From: Akkermansia sp.
GTDB lineage: Bacteria; Verrucomicrobiota; Verrucomicrobiia; Verrucomicrobiales; Akkermansiaceae
DNA: 57,246 nt
Direction: 5' to 3'
NCBI RefSeq assembly: GCF_020860705.1
Contig: NZ_JAJBTT010000042.1
Coordinates: forward strand, 1-57,246
In this document: positions 34,595 through 42,463 of the stretch, one piece after another
Position numbering within the stretch: position 1 is the first letter of the stretch
Layout of the letters: every line of letters begins with the position of its first letter
Program-made: the position numbers and the translations under genes
The notes under the pieces: generated by a model
What the model was told of the DNA's origin: nothing
The model's input: only the letters and a program-made list of their open reading frames with translations
Databases searched by the model: none

Positions 34595-34882
34595 TCATCG
34601 CTTCACGTCAATGGTCACGCGGAACTTCCCGGGAACATCCAGGAACTTGAGGTCTTCCCCATCCACGCTTCCCGGAATGACCAGGCTGCCGGAGGGCCTG
34701 AAATCCTTCCTGAAAATGCACAAATTGCCCCACGGGTCGTAATAGGCAATCGCCCCGCGGAAAGGTTCTCCCATGGCGGGAGCCCCGTCCGTGGACAACT
34801 TGCCGGACAAGGGGCCGATCTTCTCTGTACCGCCGTAATCTTCCAGAATAAGAGTCAGGGGAAGCAGGAAAAGAAAATCCAT
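34595..34882 (-). CDS. Small unknown protein
   Basis: About 95 aa from ATG 34882 (MDFLFLLPLTLILEDYGGTEK). It has a hydrophobic start too short for a clear signal peptide, then a Gly/Pro-rich body with 'PFRGAIAYYDPWGN' and 'KFRVTIDVKR' at the end. No family recognised. It lies about 150 nt downstream of the small membrane protein at 35034-35360 in the same direction, so may share its transcript and S24 control. Confidence 0.45.
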   Translation of the reverse strand: MDFLFLLPLTLILEDYGGTEKIGPLSGKLSTDGAPAMGEPFRGAIAYYDPWGNLCIFRKDFRPSGSLVIPGSVDGEDLKFLDVPGKFRVTIDVKR

Positions 34883-35033
34883 GCAGACGCCGGTTCCCCA
34901 TCTGAACTTTTCATGCCTGCACAGGGCCGTTTCCACCGGAGGAAAATGCCGGGTTCTTCATCAAACATGGCCCCGAATTTCTCCGGATACGGCATCAAAA
35001 AGGAACCGTTCCGGAGAGTTGGCATAAGCACGC

Positions 35034-35360
35034 TTACTGCCTCTCGGCACAGGAGGCCTTGGCCGCCTGCAAATCGGAATTATCCATTTCCACAGCCAGC
35101 CAGAATACTCCGACAGCCAGCAGGCCAAAAGCGCAGGCTCCTGCAATGGAAAAAATGGTTTGAAGTATTTTCTCCCGTTCCATCTTTGCCCTGCATTGAT
35201 GGATCAACGCTTGCGCCCCCCTGAAAACCGAATGGATCCGGCCACGCCATCCTTCTTCTTCCGGAGGCTGTCTGTTGGAATAAAGGTCGGACCTCATGCC
35301 CAGGGGACAGGGAAACGGCTCAGGCTTCATCATGGAAAGGTCTAAAGGCATGTACTTCAT
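35034..35360 (-). CDS. Small single-span membrane protein divergent from the S24 repressor
   Basis: This 108-aa protein has a charged N-terminal 65 residues, one membrane helix (about 68-90, TIFSIAGACAFGLLAVGVFWLAV) and a short tail. No family recognised. Its predicted promoter (TTGACT-N16-TAAAAA) ends only 6 nt before the ATG, so the mRNA should be leaderless. A perfect operator sits in the promoter spacer. Inference: its synthesis is released when the repressor cleaves itself, as for small SOS-induced membrane proteins of other bacteria. No homology to those is claimed. Confidence 0.6.
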   Translation of the reverse strand: MKYMPLDLSMMKPEPFPCPLGMRSDLYSNRQPPEEEGWRGRIHSVFRGAQALIHQCRAKMEREKILQTIFSIAGACAFGLLAVGVFWLAVEMDNSDLQAAKASCAERQ

Positions 35361-35366
35361 AACGCC

Positions 35367-35394
35367 TTTTTAACGATTTTCGTTAATCAGTCAA
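35367..35394 (-). promoter_or_regulatory. Promoter of the small membrane protein, repressor operator O1 in its spacer
   Basis: -35 TTGACT (minus strand, 35389-35394), 16-bp spacer, -10 TAAAAA (35367-35372). The operator TAACGA-ttt-TCGTTA (35371-35385) fills the spacer and overlaps the -10. Translation starts 6 nt after the -10. Confidence 0.7.
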
Positions 35395-35427
35395 CCTAAT
35401 TTCACGAATTTAATTTATTTCTTTCTA

Positions 35428-35455
35428 TCGACAATTCACGAAAATCGTGTATCAT
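35428..35455 (+). promoter_or_regulatory. Repressor promoter with operator O2 in its spacer
   Basis: -35 TCGACA (35428-35433), 16-bp spacer, -10 TATCAT (35450-35455). The operator CACGA-aaa-TCGTG (35437-35449) sits in the spacer. The ATG at 35462 is 6 nt after the -10, so the predicted transcript start falls on the start codon. A half-site CACGAA lies at 35403-35408. Confidence 0.7.
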
Positions 35456-35461
35456 TAAGCC

Positions 35462-36268
35462 ATGACCCCGACAAAGGAGGATGTGAAAAACTGGTTGAAA
35501 GCCATTGGCAAGGACCGTGACTGGCTGGCCAGGGAATGCGGCACGGAAAAGGGAACGGTGAATAACTGGCTTTCCCCTTCCGGCCCCTTTCCTGCAAACG
35601 CCATTTTAAAAATTCACTCCCTGATGTCTCAAGGCACCCCCGTTCAGCCGGAAGACGTTCCCATTCAGCTCAACCGCCTGGTGCTCGAAATTACGGAGGA
35701 ACGCATGCGGAAGTATGAAACGGCAGCCTCTGAAAAAGGCGTTCCCCTCCGCCAGTGGCTGACGGATCTGGCGGATGAAGCTGCGGACGTGCATCAACGC
35801 CGCCCTGAACGAACTCCCTCCGTTCCCATGATTGAAAAATTCCCGGTCCCTGCCGGACACGCCGTTCACGAATACAGTACGCAGATTGTCGGCAACATTG
35901 CCGCAGGTTCTCTGTCGGAAAGCGATACCGTACCGTCCACCATTTACTTGAAAAAGCCCCTGGGCAGGAATGAATACGTCGTCCGCGTAGAAGGAAAATC
36001 CATGGAACCCCTCATCATGGACGGTGCGCTGGTGGTCATGCGGCGCCATACGGCCCCGCCCATCCCCAAACCGGGCACGATCGTGGAATACAATGACGGG
36101 CGCGGCGTCACCCTGAAAAAGCTGGTATGCAGGAAAAACGCGAAAACAGGGAAAACGGAACACGTGCTGCAACCCATCAATCCCGCGTTCAAGGACATTG
36201 ACCCCATCGACGGAGGCAGCATTTCCGGAGTATATGTGGAAACGCTTGCCAACTATCGCAAGGGATAA
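35462..36268 (+). CDS. Self-cleaving S24 (LexA/CI-type) repressor
   Basis: This 268-aa protein has an N-terminal HTH (about 5-55, VKNWLKAIGKDRDWLARECGTEKGTVNNWL) and a C-terminal S24 peptidase. Visible are the Ala148-Gly149 cleavage site in NIAAGSL, catalytic Ser180 in VEGKSMEPLI, and a Lys at 219/220 in GVTLKKLV. It is longer than LexA (about 200 aa), with a linker helix (70-115), and resembles phage CI or accessory repressors. It faces a small membrane protein gene. Matching operators in both promoters imply that it represses itself and that neighbour until RecA-promoted cleavage. No phage genes are adjacent. Confidence 0.9.
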   Translation: MTPTKEDVKNWLKAIGKDRDWLARECGTEKGTVNNWLSPSGPFPANAILKIHSLMSQGTPVQPEDVPIQLNRLVLEITEERMRKYETAASEKGVPLRQWLTDLADEAADVHQRRPERTPSVPMIEKFPVPAGHAVHEYSTQIVGNIAAGSLSESDTVPSTIYLKKPLGRNEYVVRVEGKSMEPLIMDGALVVMRRHTAPPIPKPGTIVEYNDGRGVTLKKLVCRKNAKTGKTEHVLQPINPAFKDIDPIDGGSISGVYVETLANYRKG

Positions 36269-36986
36269 ACTCCATCTGCCTGTTCCCGAAAAAATTGCTT
36301 CCGGCACTCCGGTTCCACCGGCCATGCTGGCCCCTGTTTCTTCCTTCCCCTACAGCGCCAACGTCCGTGCTCCGGGAGCATGTCTCGGCATCTGTGACTG
36401 TACGCTGGCCGGGCAGGTAAGCCATTCTGGACGCCGTTAAGATCAGGAGACGGTTCCATCCTGAATAAAATGGATAGGGTTGCCCGCTTCATTAAGATGC
36501 CCCCGTTTCCTTCGGCAATATTGGGCTCTCCCTTCTTTCCTGCCCCTTCCGGGCGATCGCCTGCCCCATTATTGTCGCCTTCCTTCTGCCACCGTTCCCC
36601 CTGTCACGCGCAACCGAATTCCTCTTTCATACCCTCTCTTTGCCGCTTTTTGGGAAAAGACCTCTGTGTGCAGGAAAGCAAACTGAAAACCGGCTCCCGG
36701 AAAATACTTCTGTGCTAAAGGACGTCCTGCTCTTCGTCCCATGCCCGCGCCTTCCGGCACCTGTGGATGATTTTCTCCTTCCGGAAACGGTCTTTCGGTC
36801 TGCGCCTTGCTCCACAACAAATAGGGGACAATGAATGAAAGAACTTGCAGGGGGAAATGGTATTTGCTTAGGTAACGCGACAATAGCGCCTCCGGATAGG
36901 TTCTGCCTTGTACGAACCAATCCGGAGCGGGAAATGGGCTGATCTCTCCAACCAAACCGAAAACAAAATTAAAAACTGCTGCTCCT
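36269..36986. other. Mostly gene-free interval with a possible degraded minus-strand frame
   Basis: About 720 bp between the repressor and acyltransferase genes. No confident gene. On the minus strand (about 36780-36990) one frame reads like the end of a small membrane protein (GAAVFNFVFGLVGEISPF, then LSFIVPYLLWSKAQ), but it then loses protein character. Its only ATG (37012) lies inside the acyltransferase. It may be a gene remnant. Confidence 0.3.
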
Positions 36987-38123
36987 ATGTTGAAAGCACA
37001 AAATTTCCCCATTCCACCCGGAAGCGAAAAACATCACTACCATATTCTTGACGGATTGCGCGGAGTGGCCGCTATCGTCGTCGTATGGTTCCATATCTTT
37101 GAAGCATACGCAACAAGCCATGTGGACCAAATCATCAACCATGGTTACCTGGCCGTCGACTTTTTCTTTATGCTCTCCGGTTTTGTCATCGGTTACGCCT
37201 ATGACAACCGTTGGAAAACGATGACGACGAAAGAATTCATCAAGCGGCGGCTCATACGCTTGCAGCCCATGGTGGCCATAGGGGCGGCCATTGGCGCGCT
37301 CCTGTTTTACTTTCAAGGCTGTTCCGTGTGGGATGTATCGCAAATCACGGTCATCTCCCTGCTGGTCGCCACCTTTGTCAACGTTCTGCTGATCCCTTCT
37401 CCTCCCAGCCTTGAAATTCGCGGCCTGGGAGAAATGTATCCGCTCAATGGTCCCAGCTGGTCGCTGTTTTTCGAATACATCGGCAACCTGCTCTATGCCC
37501 TGTTTATCCGGAAACTCTCTACGCGCTCCCTGGCGGTATTGGTTGTCCTGGCCGGGTGCGGACTGGCTTCCTTCAGCTTCTGGGGGCCTAATGGAGACAT
37601 ATGCTCCGGATTTGCCATGACCGGAACGGAATGGACGGGCGGCTCCCTGCGCCTCTTGTACTCCTTCTCCGCAGGACTGCTCTTGTTCCGCCTGTTCAAA
37701 CCGGTCAACATCAAGGGATCCTTCTGGATATGCGGCCTGTCCCTCGCCATTTTGCTGGCCGTTCCCCGTTTGGGAGGAGAAGACGCTTTCTGGATGAACA
37801 GCCTCTATGAAACCGCGTGTTTCGCGGTATTCTTCCCGCTCATCCTCCTCTTCGGCGCTTCCGGTAAAATCACCGATCCCTATACGGACAAAATATGCCG
37901 ATTCCTGGGCAGCATCTCCTACCCCCTCTACATGGTGCATTACCCGTTCATCTACCTGTACTACGCATGGGTGAAAAACGGCGACCTCTCCTTCTCTGAA
38001 TCCCTTCCCGGCGCCCTGGCCGTCGTCATCGGAAGCATCCTGCTGGCTTGGCTCTGCCTGAAGTTCTACGATGAACCCGTCCGTCAATACCTGGCAAAAC
38101 TGTTCTTGAAACGGAACAAATAA
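36987..38123 (+). CDS. OafA/YrhL-type membrane acyltransferase (AT3 family)
   Basis: This 378-aa protein has about ten membrane helices. Its start HHYHILDGLRGVAAIVVVWFH carries the AT3 motif, with the Arg and the catalytic His at the end of helix 1. Later blocks LAVDFFFMLSGFVIGYAYD and GSISYPLYMVHYPF are also typical. AT3 proteins O-acetylate surface polysaccharides, LPS or peptidoglycan at the inner membrane. It has no linked glycan genes here; its acceptor is unknown. Confidence 0.9.
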   Translation: MLKAQNFPIPPGSEKHHYHILDGLRGVAAIVVVWFHIFEAYATSHVDQIINHGYLAVDFFFMLSGFVIGYAYDNRWKTMTTKEFIKRRLIRLQPMVAIGAAIGALLFYFQGCSVWDVSQITVISLLVATFVNVLLIPSPPSLEIRGLGEMYPLNGPSWSLFFEYIGNLLYALFIRKLSTRSLAVLVVLAGCGLASFSFWGPNGDICSGFAMTGTEWTGGSLRLLYSFSAGLLLFRLFKPVNIKGSFWICGLSLAILLAVPRLGGEDAFWMNSLYETACFAVFFPLILLFGASGKITDPYTDKICRFLGSISYPLYMVHYPFIYLYYAWVKNGDLSFSESLPGALAVVIGSILLAWLCLKFYDEPVRQYLAKLFLKRNK

Positions 38124-39144
38124 CCGACGGCCCTGGAACGAATATCCTAAGCATTTTCCTCTTGGCCAAGTGCCAACGGTCATGAAATTCATAGCCTAGA
38201 TACATAACATTTACCATAACTTCCCGGAGGGCTGATTAACAGGTTGTTCCGGCGTTTATTGCCCGTCCCTTTGGATACCAAGACAATTGCAAGGCCGAAT
38301 GAAAACATGGAGGTAAGCGCGACGGACTCCATTCCTTTCCACACAAGGCAGGCTGTCCGGCCCTGCCGAAGGAAAATGTACTCCGCCGATTTGCCCGGAG
38401 CTCCGCCTTCTTCCATCTTTCCACAATGATGGAATAACTCCATATTCAGCCGTTGGGAGTGAGGGGAAACAGGGGAAGGCGGAGATGTCTTAACCTTCGT
38501 CACGTGGGAACGAAGGTTTGATTCGTTCATCCTTTGGATTCACTCACCCTGCGGGTTTCAAGCTGTGCTTTCCATCAACCGGGCCTGCCCGGTTTCCCGG
38601 CCTTCGGGTTGAAATATTTTCCGAAGCGCAGCGGAAAAGGAATTTCCCTTCTTCTATGTATTGTCCAGGGTTTTCGGCTCAACGTCAACATCGGTCGGTG
38701 GATAAGCATTCGCAAGAGTGAAGTAAAAGGAATTGAAACAATCATTCTTCCCACCGATTTTGGCGTTGACCCTAATAAAAAGCCTGCTCTTGATGAAGCA
38801 GGCCACAGATGGAAAAATGGAGAGGCGTATCGGATGGAGGGCGATTCATCACACGAATCGGACGTGAGGGCATTTATCAGGTAATTATCTGATAAAATAG
38901 TGTGACGCTATTTTCCGGCATTGCGTCTTTCTTCCTCCTGGTCAAGGAAAGGGGCATGAGATTCCTTCGGGATAAAACACACGATTCCCTTCTTGAAACA
39001 TGGAAAATCGTCCTGCGGAGACTTCCTCCCGATTTAGCAATCAGAAGAGCTGCTCCAGTCTCGGGCAGTCCTTTTCCGTTTCCTGCATTTACTTATGCGT
39101 GTTCCGGAAAAACCGGAAATACGACAACCATTTGAAATAGCCGT
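38124..39144. other. Decayed accessory interval
   Basis: About 1 kb without an intact gene. A frame at about 38700-38884 reads as protein (GIETIILPTDFGVDPNKKP, then DEAGHRWKNGEAYRMEGDSS) and probably is a gene remnant of unknown family. At 38595-38645 lies gaagcgcagcggaaaagg, akin to the core of the structured repeats at 24.9-25.2 kb. At about 39035 cgatttagcaatcag resembles their end palindrome. From 38994 on it belongs to duplicated unit A. Confidence 0.45.
38774..38803 (-). terminator. Terminator-like hairpin on the minus strand
   Basis: A 7-bp stem GCCTGCT/AGCAGGC with an 8-base loop, followed on the minus strand by TTTTTATT. The nearest minus-strand gene ends 340 nt before it (39145), so its role is unclear. 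Confidence 0.4.
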
Positions 39145-39880
39145 TTATTGTTTTTCTGAAGATTTTTTCAACATGAATGAGATGTTTCCCCCTATACTTT
39201 CTTCCAGTAAAGAATAGGCATTGCCCGCATCAGATGTCTTAAAATAAAGGAATAATAGATAGGTAACCAGTGAAGGTTCCCCATTCTTTATCTCTTCCAA
39301 TGTGATGATCAACTTGTCATTCCCTATTTTTTTACAAGTATAACTTCCTGAATTCTGTCCCTTTGTCCATTGGTCTTTGGAAAATATGATGGTAACATCG
39401 TAGGGAGAATTTGAAGTATATGCTCCTTGTATTTTGTTTTCTTTATTTTTTTCGTAGTAGTCTCCAATTCCTCCATTTCTGACGATTGCACCATTGTCAA
39501 GATCAAGCTGATAGTAGCTGATATAAAGGTATTTTAACTCTTTACTCGTCATGGTCAGCGTATACCCGTCAAGAGAATCGGGGATTGTAATGGCCTGGTC
39601 GCTAGGAGAAGAAATGCTTTTTTCTTCCGCCGACATGGAAGGATGGACGGAGAGCAGAAAAGCGCATACACTTATTGGCAATAATATATTCATGGTAAAT
39701 TGTCTCTAATAATCAGGATCATTTTTACTATATATCAATGATGGAATAGTAATCAACATGATTATCATGGATCATTGTTGATTTTCCACTTAATTGGATT
39801 TCGCCCAATTATAGTCGCGTGATCTATAGGTTCACAGAATATGTCACCGATCAAAGCAGAATCCAGAGTTTCAGCTTTGC
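38994..39880. repeat. Duplicated unit A
   Basis: It matches 41188-41985. Both begin tgaaacatggaaaatcgtcctgcg, contain a secreted-protein gene on the minus strand, and end in a shared upstream segment (tcaaagcagaa-ccagag). Unit A has about 65 extra bases at 39080-39145 that unit B lacks. Confidence 0.85.
39145..39693 (-). CDS. Exported protein of unknown function, copy A
   Basis: This 182-aa protein has a signal peptide (MNILLPISVCAFLLSVHPSMS), then an acidic linker and a probable beta-rich domain (DSLDGYTLTMTSKELKYLYI; YTSNSPYDVTIIFSKDQW; GSYTCKKIGNDKLIITLEE). It is about 75% identical by eye to copy B. I recognise no family. AT content is much higher than in the surrounding core genes, which suggests acquired DNA. 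The fast-changing part is the segment around 75-110 and the loop before the last 40 residues. Confidence 0.8.
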   Translation of the reverse strand: MNILLPISVCAFLLSVHPSMSAEEKSISSPSDQAITIPDSLDGYTLTMTSKELKYLYISYYQLDLDNGAIVRNGGIGDYYEKNKENKIQGAYTSNSPYDVTIIFSKDQWTKGQNSGSYTCKKIGNDKLIITLEEIKNGEPSLVTYLLFLYFKTSDAGNAYSLLEESIGGNISFMLKKSSEKQ

Positions 39881-40449
39881 ACAATTCTCCAGAAGTAAGC
39901 TACCAAGGAAAGTAGATGGACAAGCGATTGAACGAGCTTTTGAGAAATACTTTACCGGGTACCAGGTTCTGAGCTCCTTTTCATTCATGATGATGGATGA
40001 AGGGATGATCAAAGAACGAAATTCCCTTTACCATATGCAATTCCGGATGTGGCGGAGACGTTTTTTGGAATTTTCAGGATGAAGAGGAAATGAGATGTTG
40101 GAGAGGGAGCGGGAACGATTTCCGGTGGCCGGTTAGCTATAGAGGGGTAAATGGGAATTTCTCGGTTGCGGGGTGAATGGAATGGTGTCAAGGATGGAGG
40201 CGTCTTCTTTCTTGCAGCGCTGTGCGGCAAGGCAAGAAGAGACATCAATAAAAGATTTTCCCGGGAGACAGGTGTCTGCTGGGAAAGACAGTAGCCCAGC
40301 CTCCAAACGAGAAACAAAACAATAATACCAGGCAAACTGAATTATCAGATACCCATGAAGCCAAAGAAATGATGACCCAGAACCGGGACATGTTCAATTC
40401 CAGCCTCCCTTCCACATCGAGTGTCCCCAGGAGGCCAACAGTTCGTCAG
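39694..40449. other. Interval with an amidase-operon remnant
   Basis: The first ~190 bp is the duplicated upstream region of copy A. At about 40265-40450 a frame without a start codon reads GKTVAQPPNEKQ, then EAKEMMTQNRDMFN, and stops at 40464. It looks like the C-terminal tail of a lost gene just before the amidase remnant. An 87-codon frame at 39819-40082 is not convincing. Confidence 0.35.
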
Positions 40450-41077
40450 GAGTACGAAAAATAAGAATTGCTATTGAAGTAGGTCACGGTGGTGGCGATC
40501 CCGGAGCTCTGTTTCAGCCACCCTTTAATGAAAATTATGAAGGAGAATACGATTATTGATCAAGACACGCTCAAACGGTCGGAGATATTATTTACAACGA
40601 ATTTGAGCGCACCAAACACAGGCTGCCGATTCCACAGAGCTTTCTGTAAGAATATTCAACAGAGGGAACTATCCATCCCAGGGTAAGGATCATGGCTTCA
40701 ATGCAATGATTACGACAGTGAAGTCTTGGACACCTCAGGTAGCGGTCGGACTTCATCCCAATGCCTACAATGATGAAAATGTGCTCGGCCATTTATGCGT
40801 TAAGGTAAAAACGAACGCAGAAGCCGTAGCCTTGTCCGCGCGCATCAACAGCAAAATGACTGATATACCTCATCACCAAAGATATGATACAGATGGTTCT
40901 ACTATGGCGTGGTGCAAGGTAACGGATGCATCAGTCATTGTTGAAGCAGGCTTCGTTAGTTCACCGTCAGGTGCCCCTTTTCTTTGTTATATGCACAAAG
41001 AGATTACGGAAGCCATCGCATCAGGCATTTACGACTACATGGTGGATAAAGAATATGCCATCCGAACCGGCGCCTGA
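40450..41077 (+). pseudogene. Broken N-acetylmuramoyl-L-alanine amidase (Amidase_3)
   Basis: The N-terminal motif IRIAIEVGHGGGDPGALFQPP (Zn-binding His in the GHGG loop) is followed by an in-frame stop near 40556. AQTVGDIIYNEFERTKHRL comes next, then a second stop and a frameshift near 40650. After that a new frame gives QVAVGLHPNAYNDE (second Zn-His region) and SVIVEAGFVSSPSGAPFL (catalytic Glu), then ITEAIASGIYDYM. All key pieces of an Amidase_3 domain are present but in at least two frames. The enzyme would cut peptide stems from peptidoglycan; phage lysis genes and cell-wall hydrolases share this fold. Confidence 0.75.
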
Positions 41078-41166
41078 GCTGATTCCGGAACATATGTTCT
41101 TTTTCTCCTTCTGTTTTCCCCATTGCTGCAACAATGATGGATAAAACGCCGTAGCTCAATAACGCA

Positions 41167-41202
41167 ATTTTCCATGTTTCATTAGGATGAAACATGGAAA
41201 AT
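41167..41202. repeat. Perfect 16-bp hairpin at the boundary of unit B
   Basis: ATTTTCCATGTTTCAT, a 4-base loop TAGG and its exact reverse complement. The right arm is the first 15 bases of duplicated unit B; unit A has only this right arm. The structure sits at the junction between the amidase remnant and unit B. No T-run follows. Confidence 0.85.
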
Positions 41203-41985
41203 CGTCCTGCGGAGACTTCCTCCCGATTTAGCAATCAGAAGGGCTGCCCCAGTCTCGGGCAGTCCCTTTCCGTTTACTGTTTTTCTGAAAATTTTTTCAA
41301 CATGAATGAGATGTTTCCCCCTATACTTTCCTCCTCAAAAATATAAGCATTGCCTGCATCAGATGTCTTAAAATAAAGGAATAAATAGGGTTCAACCGCA
41401 CAGGGAACACCTTTTTCTATCTTTACGGATTTGATAATCAATCTGTCCTTTCCTATTTTTTCACAAGTATAACTTTCTGAATCTTGCCCCTTTGTCCATT
41501 GGCCTTTGGAAAATACGATCGTGGCATTATAGGAGGAATCGGAAGTATATGATACACGTTCTTTATATTTTTCGTAGTAGTCTCCAATTCCTCCATTTCT
41601 AATGATTGCTCTATTGTCAAGACTTTGAGTATAAAAGCTGATATGGACGTATTTTATCTTTTTGCTCGTCATAGTCAGCGTGTAGCCGTCGAGGGAATCG
41701 GGGATCGTGATGGCTTGGTCGCCAGGAGGAGAAATGCTTTTTTCTTCCGCCGACATGGAAGGATGAACGGAGAGCAGAAGAGCACATGCGCTTATTGGAA
41801 ATAATATATTCATGGCGAAATAACTTTAATACCCAGAACCACTTTCACTATATCAATAATGGAATGGCAGTCAATACGTTTATAAGTGGTCATTACTGAT
41901 TCAGTGAATGATTGGGCATAGCGTAATCTATTGGCTCAAGGAATGCGTCCCCAATCAAAGCAGAACCCAGAGATTCAGCTCTGCC
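41188..41985. repeat. Duplicated unit B
   Basis: The second copy of the unit at 38994-39880, same orientation, about 2.2 kb away, next to tRNA-Gly. Identity is highest over the first 80 bp and over the signal-peptide end of the gene. Confidence 0.85.
41274..41813 (-). CDS. Exported protein of unknown function, copy B
   Basis: This 179-aa protein is a paralogue of copy A: same signal peptide type (MNILFPISACALLLSVHPSMS), same start of the mature part (AEEKSISPPGDQAITIPDSL) and same end (GGNISFMLKKFSEKQ). Differences cluster in the middle (QSLDNRAIIRN; KYKERVSYTSDSS) and before the C-terminus (VKIEKGVPCAVEPYL). Both frames are intact, so both copies may be made. AT-rich composition suggests foreign origin. 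Confidence 0.8.
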   Translation of the reverse strand: MNILFPISACALLLSVHPSMSAEEKSISPPGDQAITIPDSLDGYTLTMTSKKIKYVHISFYTQSLDNRAIIRNGGIGDYYEKYKERVSYTSDSSYNATIVFSKGQWTKGQDSESYTCEKIGKDRLIIKSVKIEKGVPCAVEPYLFLYFKTSDAGNAYIFEEESIGGNISFMLKKFSEKQ

Positions 41986-42061
41986 TATTTTGGCTCATCG
42001 CCAAAATCAGTAAATGAACACAAAAAAACTGCCCGGAAGGAGCAAGTTGGAAAAGAAAAAA

Positions 42062-42136
42062 TGGAGCGGATGATGGGATTCGAACCCACGACATCAACCT
42101 TGGCAAGGTTGCGCTCTACCCCTGAGCTACATCCGC
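42062..42136 (-). tRNA. tRNA-Gly (anticodon GCC), CCA encoded
   Basis: The minus strand folds into a full cloverleaf: acceptor GCGGATG/CATCCGC, D-arm AGCTCAGGGGTAGAGC, anticodon stem-loop ACCTTGCCAAGGT with GCC, T-arm with GGTTCGAATCCC, discriminator T and an encoded CCA at 42062-42064. It lies at the edge of the decayed accessory region, a common integration setting. Confidence 0.97.
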
Positions 42137-42174
42137 TTTGGATGGGTTAGCGGACCGGAACGACCGCTGGAAGG

Positions 42175-42202
42175 TTTATACGCCCCTTGCGGGGAAAAGC
42201 AA
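42175..42202 (-). promoter_or_regulatory. tRNA-Gly promoter
   Basis: Minus-strand -35 TTGCTT (42197-42202), 16-bp GC-rich spacer and -10 TATAAA (42175-42180), leaving about 32 nt of 5' leader before the tRNA. Confidence 0.65.
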
Positions 42203-42323
42203 TCTTTATTTTGGCATTTTCCAGACTCTCTCTCCTTCCCATTCCTGCCGAACTGCATCAAAGTGTGGCTTATCCATGAAATTCTCTCGTCAGAGGAAAG
42301 GACAAATTCTATGCTGTGGCAGC

Positions 42324-42452
42324 ATGAAGGAATTGCTCATTACCCTTATCACACTGGCCGGTCTGTTCATCGGCATGCATTATCATGATTCCCTGGTGGG
42401 AAACGGAGAGGCAGGCCAGCAGAAGACGGAAGCTCCCGCCGCTGAACAATAG
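42324..42452 (+). CDS. Small membrane-anchored protein upstream of the protease pair
   Basis: A 42-codon frame: MKELLITLITLAGLFIGMHY gives one membrane helix, then a short soluble tail ending APAAEQ. It ends 11 nt before the DegP-like gene and may be co-transcribed. An in-frame ATG at 42276 would give 59 aa. The function cannot be inferred. Confidence 0.5.
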   Translation: MKELLITLITLAGLFIGMHYHDSLVGNGEAGQQKTEAPAAEQ

Positions 42453-42463
42453 CCCCGGCCATC

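Noticed and set aside
35462..36268. Calling the repressor LexA
   Set aside because: It is longer than LexA, with a different N-terminal part and an operator unlike common LexA boxes; the genome's LexA may lie elsewhere.
39819..40082. An 87-codon gene
   Set aside because: Its first part is the duplicated upstream region of the secreted-protein gene; the matching region in unit B has a different, non-conserved frame.
41908..42150. An 80-codon plus-strand gene
   Set aside because: It runs through tRNA-Gly on the other strand and through the duplicated intergenic segment.
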